From: Bacteroidales bacterium
GTDB taxonomy: Bacteria > Bacteroidota > Bacteroidia > Bacteroidales > P3
Reading direction: 5' to 3'
NCBI GenBank assembly: GCA_024400415.1
Contig: JAKSMS010000009.1
Coordinates: forward strand, 1 to 50,992
Length of the DNA stretch: 50,992 nucleotides
Shown: positions 1 to 8,146 of the stretch, piece by piece
Position numbering within the stretch: position 1 is the stretch's first letter
Layout: every line of letters begins with the position of its first letter
The notes under the pieces: generated by a model
The model's database searches: none
Told to the model about the DNA's origin: nothing
The model's input: only the letters and a program-made list of their open reading frames with translations
Position numbers and translations under genes: made by a program

Positions 1-851
1 AGGCGGGTCATGTTCTTCTGACCGATAAGGCTTCGCAACTTCAACTTCCAACCTTTATTATTCTCAGACCAAGAACCTAAACCTTTATGTTCACAGTAAG
101 TATTGTCGGTACGGATATACTCTCCTGTTGTATGTCGAGGTGAGAAATAGTCCACGGGAAAGACATGAAGATCTTTGTAATCCTGTTCCAGGCCGTTTTG
201 AAGAAAGCCGTTTTGTGCCATATTGGCAGTAATGAACTGCACGTTGGTAGTCATGTCAAAAGAGCCATCTGGCTTGACGAAGTGACGTCCCTCATAACTC
301 TTTAACTGTTCAGAAATCCATTCACCATGAGGGATGCTAGCACAGACACCCATCATTACAGGAAGATGTTTGCTTCCTTCAAATCCAGCAAAAGCATCGT
401 ACTTGAGCAGATTATCAAAAGGCTTGTACACTTCAAAATCGACATCCATATACAATCCTCCATACTTCTCAAGAGCCCAAAGCCGCACATAATCGCTAAC
501 AAAAGCATACTTCTTTGCCAGATATGCCTCATAGGCATAAACACTCATGGATTTCAAGACCTCTTCGAAGGTTATTGACTGCTGACCTTCGACTTCAAAA
601 TACTGGGATGGTTCGTCAATGATCGAAGGTCGATGGTTGACTCCACTTTGGTCGGCAGGCTTCGATAGATGGGTGATGATATTCTGTTGACTGATGGCTG
701 TTGACTGTGCGAAGCGAACAAATGATTCTTCATTCCACAAACGATATTCCCAATCTGGCATATAATGATGCCAAGAGGCCATACAGTCTCTCACCAACTG
801 AGGCAACTCACCTCGGCCAAACCAGCAGTAGTGAATAATCTTGGGTATCAT
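1..851 (-). CDS. GT32-type (OCH1-like) glycosyltransferase, 3' end outside window
   Basis: Partial gene: 283 codons are readable from an ATG at 851 down to base 3 with no stop, so the C-terminus lies outside the window. The protein opens MIPKIIHYCWFGRGELP, the usual start of bacterial capsule/LPS glycosyltransferases with the DXD sugar-binding fold (Gly_transf_sug, GT32). A DXD motif (GLYMDVDFEV, D136 and D138) should hold the metal and nucleotide-sugar. No signal peptide or membrane segment is visible, so it probably acts on the cytoplasmic face. Its start is 9 bp after the stop of the GT2 gene at 861-1853, so the two are co-transcribed. Family assignment is firm; the sugar donor and acceptor cannot be told. 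A surface polysaccharide or protein-glycan role is inferred. Confidence 0.88.
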   Translation of the reverse strand, partial: MIPKIIHYCWFGRGELPQLVRDCMASWHHYMPDWEYRLWNEESFVRFAQSTAISQQNIITHLSKPADQSGVNHRPSIIDEPSQYFEVEGQQSITFEEVLKSMSVYAYEAYLAKKYAFVSDYVRLWALEKYGGLYMDVDFEVYKPFDNLLKYDAFAGFEGSKHLPVMMGVCASIPHGEWISEQLKSYEGRHFVKPDGSFDMTTNVQFITANMAQNGFLQNGLEQDYKDLHVFPVDYFSPRHTTGEYIRTDNTYCEHKGLGSWSENNKGWKLKLRSLIGQKNMTR

Positions 852-860
852 AATCTAAAA

Positions 861-1853
861 CTATCGAAGATGAGACTTCAGTTTGGATTTAATATGAGAA
901 CCTATCTTTAGCGAAAAATCTTTCAAATGCAGAAACCACAATGGTTTTCGGTACAGTTTCTGCCATTTTGCTGGCTGCTTGGACCAATCCACTTTGGATA
1001 GTTCTTGCTTAGCGGCTTGGCGGTATTCTTTGGACAAATAGTAGGGATACAGACCGTAGGTTCTGAGATTATCAATCAGCTGCTTGTAATCTGGATTGGT
1101 TTGCTCTATTTCTGATAGATAGTCTAGATTCCACAGCATGTGAACCTTGGGGTCATGCAGATGATGGGTGCCACGGAACGTGACATCTACATCTTGATTG
1201 TAGTTGCTCAGCGGTTTGTCGAGGAATGCTACACTGTACTTCAGCACTATCTTGATCCACAAATCAAAATCTTCGCCTAACTTCAGATGCTTGCGGAAAC
1301 CGCCAAACTCATCAAAGATTGCTCGACTCATACAAACAGCACCTGTCCATAAGGGCATGCAGAGGGTCTTTGCATAGGTCTGAAGGTAATTGATAGTTCC
1401 GATGGTGTATGGTGTATGGTTAATAGTGTATGGATCTTTGATAAAAATTGGATTGATGGGGGCCAAACGTTTCTTGCCGTGCTTGACAATATAGTAACTT
1501 GTACCATAGATGCCCGCATCTGGAATGGCGTTAATCATAGCATCCATCTCCTCCAAAAAGGTCGGTTCCCACCAGTCGTCGGCATCAAGAAAGCAAAGAT
1601 AATCGCCACATGATGCTGCCACGCCATTGTTGCGGGCCATGCTGACACCTTGGTTCTCTTGACGAATCAGGGTTGCGGTTGGCTGTTGGCTATTGGCCAG
1701 TAACTTTTCAACAATCCTACTTGAACCGTCGGTGCTGCCATCATCTACAACGACCAGTTCATAGTCGGTGAAGGTCTGAGAGAAAACAGACTGCAACGCC
1801 TTCTCCACATAGGGAGCTTTGTTGTAAACCGGTATGATAACGGAAAAACGCAT
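861..1853 (-). CDS. Family 2 glycosyltransferase
   Basis: 330 residues with a GT-A fold of family 2. The N-terminus FSVIIPVYNKAPYVEKAL, the nucleotide-binding VDDGSTD (residues 36-42) and the DXD-like LDADDWW (89-95) are the classic GT2 signature. The C-terminal 100 residues are basic and lack a clear membrane segment. It would transfer a sugar from a nucleotide donor in the cytosol during assembly of a surface glycan. It lies directly upstream of the GT32-type gene (9 bp apart) and about 315 bp downstream of a Bacteroidetes-type promoter at 2169-2199. Two glycosyltransferases alone do not make a capsule locus; the rest may lie left of the window. Confidence 0.92.
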   Translation of the reverse strand: MRFSVIIPVYNKAPYVEKALQSVFSQTFTDYELVVVDDGSTDGSSRIVEKLLANSQQPTATLIRQENQGVSMARNNGVAASCGDYLCFLDADDWWEPTFLEEMDAMINAIPDAGIYGTSYYIVKHGKKRLAPINPIFIKDPYTINHTPYTIGTINYLQTYAKTLCMPLWTGAVCMSRAIFDEFGGFRKHLKLGEDFDLWIKIVLKYSVAFLDKPLSNYNQDVDVTFRGTHHLHDPKVHMLWNLDYLSEIEQTNPDYKQLIDNLRTYGLYPYYLSKEYRQAAKQELSKVDWSKQPAKWQKLYRKPLWFLHLKDFSLKIGSHIKSKLKSHLR

Positions 1854-2168
1854 ACGGAGAATCTAAATAGCCCAATGAGCCATAAGTGGCCAGATTGAAT
1901 CTTGCCATTACAAGCAGCGCTATTATTGATAAGCCTCGAAGTGCCATGGCTGGAATAAATTGCATAAAGTATCGGATAAAAACCAGCAAATGACAGATTC
2001 GGATGAGATGGATGGTCTGGGTTTGGACATTAACAACAATCCCCTATCGACATAGCAAACAGGAGCTAATCAAAGGTTTTTCAATAACTTACATTATCCC
2101 CTACCCATCCCTATCCAAGGACCAGCAGTCGAAACCTCGGAGTAATATAACACTACTCATTCTCTTTG
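1854..2168. other. Leader/intergenic DNA ahead of the glycosyltransferase pair
   Basis: About 315 bp between the start of the GT2 gene and its nearest convincing promoter. It holds only short open frames without recognisable products. I see no tRNA, riboswitch or second full promoter. If the promoter at 2169-2199 is used, this is a long untranslated leader; no antiterminator gene of the UpxY type is present here. Confidence 0.4.
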
Positions 2169-2199
2169 CAAAAGTACGAAAAATGATAATAATATGCAA
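2169..2199 (-). promoter_or_regulatory. Bacteroidetes promoter for the glycosyltransferase operon
   Basis: On the minus strand TTG (2199-2197), a 20-bp spacer and TACTTTTG (2176-2169) fit the Bacteroidetes -33/-7 pattern. It sits just downstream of a terminator for the preceding operon, which supports a new transcription unit. Confidence 0.5.
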
Positions 2200-2208
2200 G
2201 TAATATTA

Positions 2209-2268
2209 TAAAAAAATATCAACATTCTTTCATAAACCTCAAAATGATAATTAAAGAATGTTGATATT
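2209..2268 (-). terminator. Rho-independent-type terminator after the lipoprotein gene
   Basis: A perfect 16-bp inverted repeat (2215-2230 and 2253-2268, arm AATATCAACATTCTTT) encloses 22 nt. On the minus strand it runs into a T tract (2216-2210). It lies about 50 bp past the stop of the lipoprotein gene at 2321. The stem is AT-rich and the loop is large for a terminator, so efficiency is uncertain. Confidence 0.6.
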
Positions 2269-2320
2269 ATACAACAAAAACAAGCAAAAAAGATTGCCTA
2301 TATTGCAAGGAAGAGAGCTT

Positions 2321-2773
2321 CTATTTCAGTATGCAGACCTTGAAGATCATCTGGTCTATATTCTCCATGCCCTCTGGAAGGCCTCCATCTAGATCTTGGA
2401 TAATAAAAGTCACCTCGCCCTTTTTCCAATCGAAGCGAATATTCTCACCCCAGGTGGCATCTTCAGCAGCGCTATAATAAGGGAAGACATAGGGCAAAAG
2501 ATTCCAACGGCCATCTGACCATACATAAGCTACCACGGCACCATTATCCTCAACAGCCTGAGTTATGTCCTGATTATTGAATGATGCATAATAGTAGCCC
2601 ACTCCATCCTCCGTAACCCAGTCGTTAGGGTTGACGGTATACTCGTAATTCAACAACGTAGAACCATCCACAATTGTCTGATAATAATGCTCATGGGTAA
2701 TATACTCTTTGGTACAACCCACCATTAACAACAGCATTGCAGAAAGGATCGAAATCAATGATATTTTCTTCAT
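2321..2773 (-). CDS. Small predicted lipoprotein
   Basis: 150 residues. I chose the ATG at 2773 (MKKISLIS...) because it begins a proper signal peptide; an in-frame ATG at 2800 would add nine lysine-rich residues. The segment ISILSAMLLLMVGC is a lipoprotein signal with lipobox MVGC (cysteine at about residue 20), so the mature protein is probably membrane-anchored. The remainder is rich in Tyr, Trp and acidic residues and has no motif I recognise. Similar small lipoproteins are common in Prevotella and Bacteroides. It is the last gene of the operon that contains the AsmA-like gene (73 bp upstream) and is followed by a terminator. Function unknown. Confidence 0.8.
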   Translation of the reverse strand: MKKISLISILSAMLLLMVGCTKEYITHEHYYQTIVDGSTLLNYEYTVNPNDWVTEDGVGYYYASFNNQDITQAVEDNGAVVAYVWSDGRWNLLPYVFPYYSAAEDATWGENIRFDWKKGEVTFIIQDLDGGLPEGMENIDQMIFKVCILK

Positions 2774-2846
2774 GTTTTTTATTTTTTTGTTTTCATACAT
2801 AAGTCTTTCAACTCTTAACTTGCAGGTCAGAAGCGTTCGAAATGGT

Positions 2847-5800
2847 TTAGTCCTCTCCAGAAGGGCGCTTCATATTTTTGGTAGACTCCCTAACTTTTGA
2901 CTCCAAGGTACTACTGATAAGCCGCTTGAGCTCAATAGCCTGCTGCTCGGTCTTGTTCTGCTTGGAAGGACGATACATATCGGCATACTGAACCTTGCCC
3001 AGCTTGATGCTAAAGGGACTCAACCCCTTGACATCCACTGCCAGCCGGACAGGCAGCGGACTTTCAATAATCTCAAGGTGGTAGTCATTATCCTGACGTT
3101 TAGGATCAAGCAAGTGAGAACCCGCCACACACACCGAATACTTATCGATGGAAATCATTGAAGGATAGAGTTCCACTTCATCCTTGAAGAGGGTCATTTC
3201 CACATCGAGGCTGTCGAACTTATTCTCAGTCTGGCGCTTGAAACGCATGAGGGCGGCAATCTTATCGAACGTCTCGTTATCTATCATCACAAGATCCTTT
3301 GCCTTGATGGCCACAGAACCACGCATCTTAGGAATCATTGGGGTATAGTCGGGATAGAGATTGGTGCTGGCCACCATGTGGAAATCAGCATCGCCCTTGA
3401 AGTAGGCCAACATCGGCACAAGGGTATCCACCATTGGGATCATCTTGATGAGTTCGTCGATCTTGAGGTCTATGAGGTGGAAATCCAGTCCGACATAGAG
3501 TTTGTTGGGACGAGGCGACTGATAGAGCGCATCGACCTGCATCTTGCCCGCCTCGCACACAAAGCTGACTGCTTGGAGAACAGCCGTTCCATCATAGATC
3601 TTCACATTTCCGGCCAGTTCCTCCAGTTCGTTGTCGAATGCAAGCGCTTCTTGGATGTCGATATTGAGATTGATGAGCACATCCTTAGGGACAATAAATG
3701 GACAGGCCTCAGGCTTAACATTGTCCTCGGCCATCATCTGCTGGAGTGTATCCGGATCTGTGCCTGCTCCACTAAAGAGTTCCATCAATTCATCCACATT
3801 GGTGTAGTTGCTCGTAAGGTTGAGGTTTCCCTTGAGCATACCCTCTGAAGAGAGCCAGTCTTCCAACCCTTCCACATCGCCAGTAAAGTCGATTTCTGAC
3901 CGACCATAGATAAGCTTTGAATCGGTAATCTGGCAACGCTCTGGCTGGTAGTTGCACTTGAAATCGGGCAGCTGGAGGGTATAGAGCAAACCGCTGCTCT
4001 GTACCATGCCACGACCTACCTGGATATCTATATTAGGCGACCACTGCTTCAGGACATTGCTGCGGGTGGAATCGTAGTCGGCCGTACCTTCTACATGGAG
4101 GGTACCCAGATCAACAACAGTGGTATCGTTTATCTTTGCGTTAACCGATCGGGTATTGAGCGCCACGCTATAGTGTTCCTTGGCAGGATCTGCCACCGAA
4201 GGAACATACTCAAATACGCCATTAGGATTAGATGCCGACACCGGCATTCCATCATATTGGGCCACTAGCGACTGTGCATTAAAACGGGTATAGAGGCTAA
4301 ATGGCAGCTGCTCATCCATGATGTCGCTAATCGAGACATTGAGGTCGGACTGCGAAAGATGGGCATCGAGACCCATACTAGGCATTGCCACATGAAGGCT
4401 TCCTTTGATATCGTTGATGGAGAGCATCTCCGAAAAGTTCTGCGTATGCTGCTTGGCGGGGATAGAAACGCTCATAGACAGATGGTCAGCATCAACTAGA
4501 ATGCTGTCGTAATCGACATCAAGATGACTGATATCCAAAAGTCCCGACACCTTCATCTGCGAGAGCGCCACCTCTTCAAGTTGAGCGAGATTGGTTTTGA
4601 GATGCACATTACGCAGACGGGCATCGCCCTCAAGCTTCATAGGCAACGGCTCTGGGTAGTAGACTAGGTTGAGCACATCATGAAGCTGCATAGCACCTGA
4701 TATATTGGCATCAACCAAGAACTGGTCGGTAAGGTCATCAATGCGGACTTTTCCCTTGAGGTCATTGCGACCCGTCTTAGCCTCGAAACGATGAATATCA
4801 AGCGACGAAGGTGCATCGGTAAGACTGATTAGCACAGACAAATCTGCGTAGGGGAAGTCGAACGTATAAGGCAGATACTCTTTGTAGCCCCATTTGGCCT
4901 TGGTGAGATTAACATCCGCCTTGATGGCAGAGGGATAGGTGCTGTCGGTGCTGAAGTCGATGCTGCCCTTAGCAGCGGCAACAGCCTCCAGTTCCATGCC
5001 CTCGCTCCACGAGGCATACTCATATGGCAACGATGCCACAAGGGCACCGACATTCCAATCTGCAGCCTCAAATGCAATCTGAGCCTGCATGTCGCCTTCT
5101 GCCGGCATAGAGACGAGACCTGCAAGATTCATTGCAAACTGGCCGAGATTAAGAGTGCTTTGACCTATCTTTAATTCCTCTGAGGCGTAAGAGAACGGTG
5201 CCTTTATCGAGATAAGGTGACGACCATGAGACTTGAGATAGTCGTTAATATAATCTTCTCCATCCAGTCTAATGTCGCCCGTTTTGGCAACCAGACTCAG
5301 ATTACCATCAATCTTTCGGTCTAGGTTGCCCTTGGCATCAAGGTCCAGTTCGACATTCTTCAGCAAAGCTGCCAGCGACTCTTTTCCCACAGAATCATTC
5401 ATGTGGAAGGCCAGCCGATCCACCTTGGCCTCTACCCTGCCATCAGCATCGCCTTGACGCAAGGCCCCTTTTGCCCCTAGATCAAGGTTGTCCAATGCCG
5501 CATGGAGTCCAGACTGGTAGTCATCATAAGAGCAGGCAACATGGGCAATCTCTAATTTGGAGAGGTCGACAGAAACCGACGAGGAGGCGGTATCTTCTTG
5601 ACTGGGCTCTTCCGACTCAAGAGAAAGAATGTCGTAATTAGTACGGCCATCTGAAGCAACAGCAAGATGACCCTTAACGCCATCAATCAGCAGTTCTTTG
5701 ACAACAATGCTGCCATCGTGGAGGTAGTCGCGGACATTGATAGCCACCGTACAGCTATTCAACTGTGCGAGAGTATCTGAGGGCGCAAAATCAGTTGGAT

Positions 5801-6035
5801 TCACCAGCACCACATCATGAACCTCCAATCCCACGTATGGAAACGTCTTGAAGAGGGTAAGGTCGACCTGACCGAAATCGGCATGACAAGTCACGTAGTT
5901 CTTGCTAACCTTGTTGACGATGGAGGTCAAGCGTGCTGGGGTAAATAAAAGATACATCGCTACTAGCAATGCAATAACAAGCACACCCAATAGCGACACT
6001 AATGATATGAGGGTTATCTTTATCGACTTTTTCAT
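2847..6035 (-). CDS. AsmA family protein
   Basis: 1062 residues. One N-terminal membrane segment (about residues 7-31) is followed by FTPARLTSIVNKVSKNYV and then a very long beta-rich periplasmic region, the layout of AsmA/TamB/YhdP proteins. These form extended beta-grooves thought to carry phospholipids between inner and outer membranes. The distal region around residues 860-1000 resembles the AsmA-like C-terminal domain. The start overlaps the stop of the upstream lipoprotein gene by 4 bp, implying translational coupling. The gene fits the envelope theme of its operon. The family call is strong; lipid transport is inferred from relatives. Confidence 0.88.
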   Translation of the reverse strand: MKKSIKITLISLVSLLGVLVIALLVAMYLLFTPARLTSIVNKVSKNYVTCHADFGQVDLTLFKTFPYVGLEVHDVVLVNPTDFAPSDTLAQLNSCTVAINVRDYLHDGSIVVKELLIDGVKGHLAVASDGRTNYDILSLESEEPSQEDTASSSVSVDLSKLEIAHVACSYDDYQSGLHAALDNLDLGAKGALRQGDADGRVEAKVDRLAFHMNDSVGKESLAALLKNVELDLDAKGNLDRKIDGNLSLVAKTGDIRLDGEDYINDYLKSHGRHLISIKAPFSYASEELKIGQSTLNLGQFAMNLAGLVSMPAEGDMQAQIAFEAADWNVGALVASLPYEYASWSEGMELEAVAAAKGSIDFSTDSTYPSAIKADVNLTKAKWGYKEYLPYTFDFPYADLSVLISLTDAPSSLDIHRFEAKTGRNDLKGKVRIDDLTDQFLVDANISGAMQLHDVLNLVYYPEPLPMKLEGDARLRNVHLKTNLAQLEEVALSQMKVSGLLDISHLDVDYDSILVDADHLSMSVSIPAKQHTQNFSEMLSINDIKGSLHVAMPSMGLDAHLSQSDLNVSISDIMDEQLPFSLYTRFNAQSLVAQYDGMPVSASNPNGVFEYVPSVADPAKEHYSVALNTRSVNAKINDTTVVDLGTLHVEGTADYDSTRSNVLKQWSPNIDIQVGRGMVQSSGLLYTLQLPDFKCNYQPERCQITDSKLIYGRSEIDFTGDVEGLEDWLSSEGMLKGNLNLTSNYTNVDELMELFSGAGTDPDTLQQMMAEDNVKPEACPFIVPKDVLINLNIDIQEALAFDNELEELAGNVKIYDGTAVLQAVSFVCEAGKMQVDALYQSPRPNKLYVGLDFHLIDLKIDELIKMIPMVDTLVPMLAYFKGDADFHMVASTNLYPDYTPMIPKMRGSVAIKAKDLVMIDNETFDKIAALMRFKRQTENKFDSLDVEMTLFKDEVELYPSMISIDKYSVCVAGSHLLDPKRQDNDYHLEIIESPLPVRLAVDVKGLSPFSIKLGKVQYADMYRPSKQNKTEQQAIELKRLISSTLESKVRESTKNMKRPSGED

Positions 6036-6439
6036 TTCACCTTAGAATAGGTATAGGTTCTTCCGTATTTATCTTGATAGGTAAGCGTAGTAGAGGTTAG
6101 GTCTGTAATGGTATAGGTCTTAGGGACTATGGATCCCATATAATCGTAGTGCACCTGCAGCATATCCGCCCCGTCGAGAGTCCACTTGAAGGGCAGGGCC
6201 TCGTTCTCACCTTCGTCCACCGAAGTATCCCACACATTGCCGTTAACCTCCACCTTTGTGCCGCCATACTGTTCGTATTGCCAGCTGTTGGCATAATAGT
6301 GGTAGTACTCTGTACCCGAACGCCAAGTACCAGTCAGCATGTCAGGATCTGGTTCAAACGGATCTGGCGTACACGCCCCCAATAAGGCGAATGTGCAAGC
6401 CAGCACAACAGAATACAATATACGAAACATTCTTTTCAT
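6032..6439 (-). CDS. Small lipocalin-like lipoprotein
   Basis: 135 residues. The signal peptide ILYSVVLACTFALLGAC ends in lipobox LGAC (Cys at about 22), so this should be a lipid-anchored envelope protein. The segments LTGTWRSGTEYYHYY, FKWTLDGADMLQVHY and LTYQDKYGRTYTYSKV resemble the lipocalin-like beta folds seen in many Bacteroidales lipoproteins. It is sandwiched between hpt (15 bp upstream) and the AsmA-like gene (4-bp overlap). A role beside AsmA in the envelope is suggested only by position. Exact function unknown. Confidence 0.78.
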   Translation of the reverse strand: MKRMFRILYSVVLACTFALLGACTPDPFEPDPDMLTGTWRSGTEYYHYYANSWQYEQYGGTKVEVNGNVWDTSVDEGENEALPFKWTLDGADMLQVHYDYMGSIVPKTYTITDLTSTTLTYQDKYGRTYTYSKVK

Positions 6440-6454
6440 AACTAAAAGATACTA

Positions 6455-6985
6455 TTATTCGTCAATAACATAGAGATCGGGCAACAGCCGGCCATAGTCA
6501 TCATAGTCCAGGCCATAACCCAGCACAAAATCATTAGGAATAGCCTTCCCAATATAGTCCACCTTGAAATCCTTTTGGAAGCTGCTCGGCTTGAAGAGCA
6601 ACGTACACACCTTGATACTGGCGGGATTGAGTTTGCGAAGTTCATTCAGCATAAACTCCATGGAGATGCCTGTATCAACAATGTCTTCAATGATCAACAC
6701 ATCTTTTCCTGTACAGTCTGTTGGAAATGGGAGACCCACCTTGACCGTTCCAGTAGATTGGGTTCCGGAATAGGAGGTATACTTTATAAAAGAGACAGGC
6801 GCATCAAAGTCGAATTCACGAACCAAGTCGGCTGCAAAGACAAAGCTGCCAGTAAGCACTGGACAGATCAGCGGCTGCTTGCCCTTCATGTCGGCAGAAA
6901 TCTCCTTGCCCAGTCGGGAAACGATTTCGCGCAATTCCTCTTTGGGAATATATACTTTGAATTTCTTATCGTGAACCTGAACCAT
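6455..6985 (-). CDS. hpt: Hypoxanthine phosphoribosyltransferase
   Basis: 176 residues, the usual length. It converts hypoxanthine (and often guanine) plus PRPP to IMP or GMP in purine salvage, in the cytosol. The PRPP-binding loop VLIIEDIVDTG (96-106) is complete, and the flexible-loop segment YTSYSGTQSTG (69-79) and LTGSFVFAADL (44-54) match the family. It is the second gene of the unit, 32 bp after the SUMF1 protein gene and 15 bp before the lipoprotein gene. The metabolic gene in an envelope operon is probably chance clustering. Confidence 0.95.
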   Translation of the reverse strand: MVQVHDKKFKVYIPKEELREIVSRLGKEISADMKGKQPLICPVLTGSFVFAADLVREFDFDAPVSFIKYTSYSGTQSTGTVKVGLPFPTDCTGKDVLIIEDIVDTGISMEFMLNELRKLNPASIKVCTLLFKPSSFQKDFKVDYIGKAIPNDFVLGYGLDYDDYGRLLPDLYVIDE

Positions 6986-7017
6986 GACTTATAGGGTTAT
7001 GTGTCGTGTTGAGTGTG

Positions 7018-8073
7018 TTAAAACTCGTCATTTTCCTCGATGGTGTCGAGCACCAGTCGAACGCCGTGGAAGCCATAGCCTCTGTCGGGCTGATACCAGC
7101 AGCGGTCACTGACGGTAAGTCCCCAAGAAGGACTGGTCATGCAGCCGCCGCGCAAGATCTTATGGTCGCCCTCCTTAGGGCCTTTTGGGTTGTCCTGAGC
7201 CTCGGCCGGATATTCTGCCATCCAGTCGGAGCACCACTCCCAAACGTTGCCCGCCATGTCGTATAGGCCGAGCTCGTTGGGCTTCTTCTGGCCCACTGGG
7301 TGAGTATGATTGTCGGCATTAGAGCCATACCATGCAATGGCGTTCAAATCGCTGTTAGCGCCGGGGAACACGTATCCGTGACCCTTCTGGCCGCCTCTGG
7401 CGGCATATTCCCATTCGGCCTCTGTTGGCATACGGAAACGCTGACCAGTAATCTGGCTCAGGCGGGAAATGAAGATCTGAACATCATTCCACGATACCTG
7501 TTCAACAGGAAGGCTGTCGTTGCCTTGAGTATGGGATGGATTCTCTCCCATCACCAGAGTCCAAACGTCCTGAGTAAGCTCATACTTGGCAATATAGTAG
7601 TCATCCACAGTCACCTTATGCACTGGGAATTCGGCCTCATAGTTATGCTTGGCAATGGTCTTGTCTACACACCCCATCTGGAAAGTGCCGCCTTTGACCG
7701 GCACCATAGGAATCACATAGTCGCCGACACGGATATCCACAGAACCATCGTCCACCTCCACACGGAAGCGCACATTTACCGAATCCAACGAGTCCGGCAG
7801 ACCGCGCAGATCGGCCAAATCATAAGCGATTATCTTCTTCTCCTTGCCAGGCTTGATGGCTTTGCCGACATCGCCGCTCAGATTCTGAAGCGGACGGCTA
7901 AAAAAATGACCGCCATCAATAGATACACGCACACGAATATCTGCCTGTTTGTCGAGACTATAGGTAATCGTCAGTTCCTTATCAACACGCGTATAGTTCA
8001 CGTTGCTCACCTTCTGAGCCATCAGTACGTTGGCGAACAGCAATATAGCACAAGCAATTACAATCTTCTTCAT
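7018..8073 (-). CDS. Secreted SUMF1/FGE-fold protein with N-terminal beta domain
   Basis: 351 residues. A signal peptide (1-19, ending LMAQ) is followed by an Ig- or fibronectin-like beta domain (about 22-110). Next comes a SUMF1 (formylglycine-generating-enzyme-like) domain from about 122: VKGGTFQMG, YIAKYELTQDVWTLVMG, PVEQVSWNDV, RMPTEAEWEYAARGG, LYDMAGNVWEWCSDW, ILRGG, GFHGVRLVL. Bacteroidetes use such domains widely, including in the type IX secretion proteins GldJ/GldK; most are not sulfatase activators. The paired catalytic cysteines of true FGE are not evident, so a structural or binding role is more likely. It is first in its operon behind a good promoter. Target unknown. Confidence 0.85.
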   Translation of the reverse strand: MKKIVIACAILLFANVLMAQKVSNVNYTRVDKELTITYSLDKQADIRVRVSIDGGHFFSRPLQNLSGDVGKAIKPGKEKKIIAYDLADLRGLPDSLDSVNVRFRVEVDDGSVDIRVGDYVIPMVPVKGGTFQMGCVDKTIAKHNYEAEFPVHKVTVDDYYIAKYELTQDVWTLVMGENPSHTQGNDSLPVEQVSWNDVQIFISRLSQITGQRFRMPTEAEWEYAARGGQKGHGYVFPGANSDLNAIAWYGSNADNHTHPVGQKKPNELGLYDMAGNVWEWCSDWMAEYPAEAQDNPKGPKEGDHKILRGGCMTSPSWGLTVSDRCWYQPDRGYGFHGVRLVLDTIEENDEF

Positions 8074-8100
8074 ATACAGATACTATGATTCAATAATGTG

Positions 8101-8132
8101 CAAAGTTACAAAAAATGAGTAAAACTGCAAAA
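8101..8132 (-). promoter_or_regulatory. Promoter of the SUMF1-hpt-AsmA operon
   Basis: On the minus strand TTTTG (8132-8128), 19 bp, then TAACTTTG (8108-8101), an exact Bacteroidetes -7 box. It lies about 28 bp before the ATG at 8073, giving a short leader, and right after the stop of the barrel-protein gene. Confidence 0.65.
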
Positions 8133-8146
8133 TTTATTTTAGGTTA

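Noticed and set aside
1-1853. Capsule locus
   Set aside because: Only two glycosyltransferases are visible, with no Wzx, Wzy or UpxY genes; the locus type cannot be stated.
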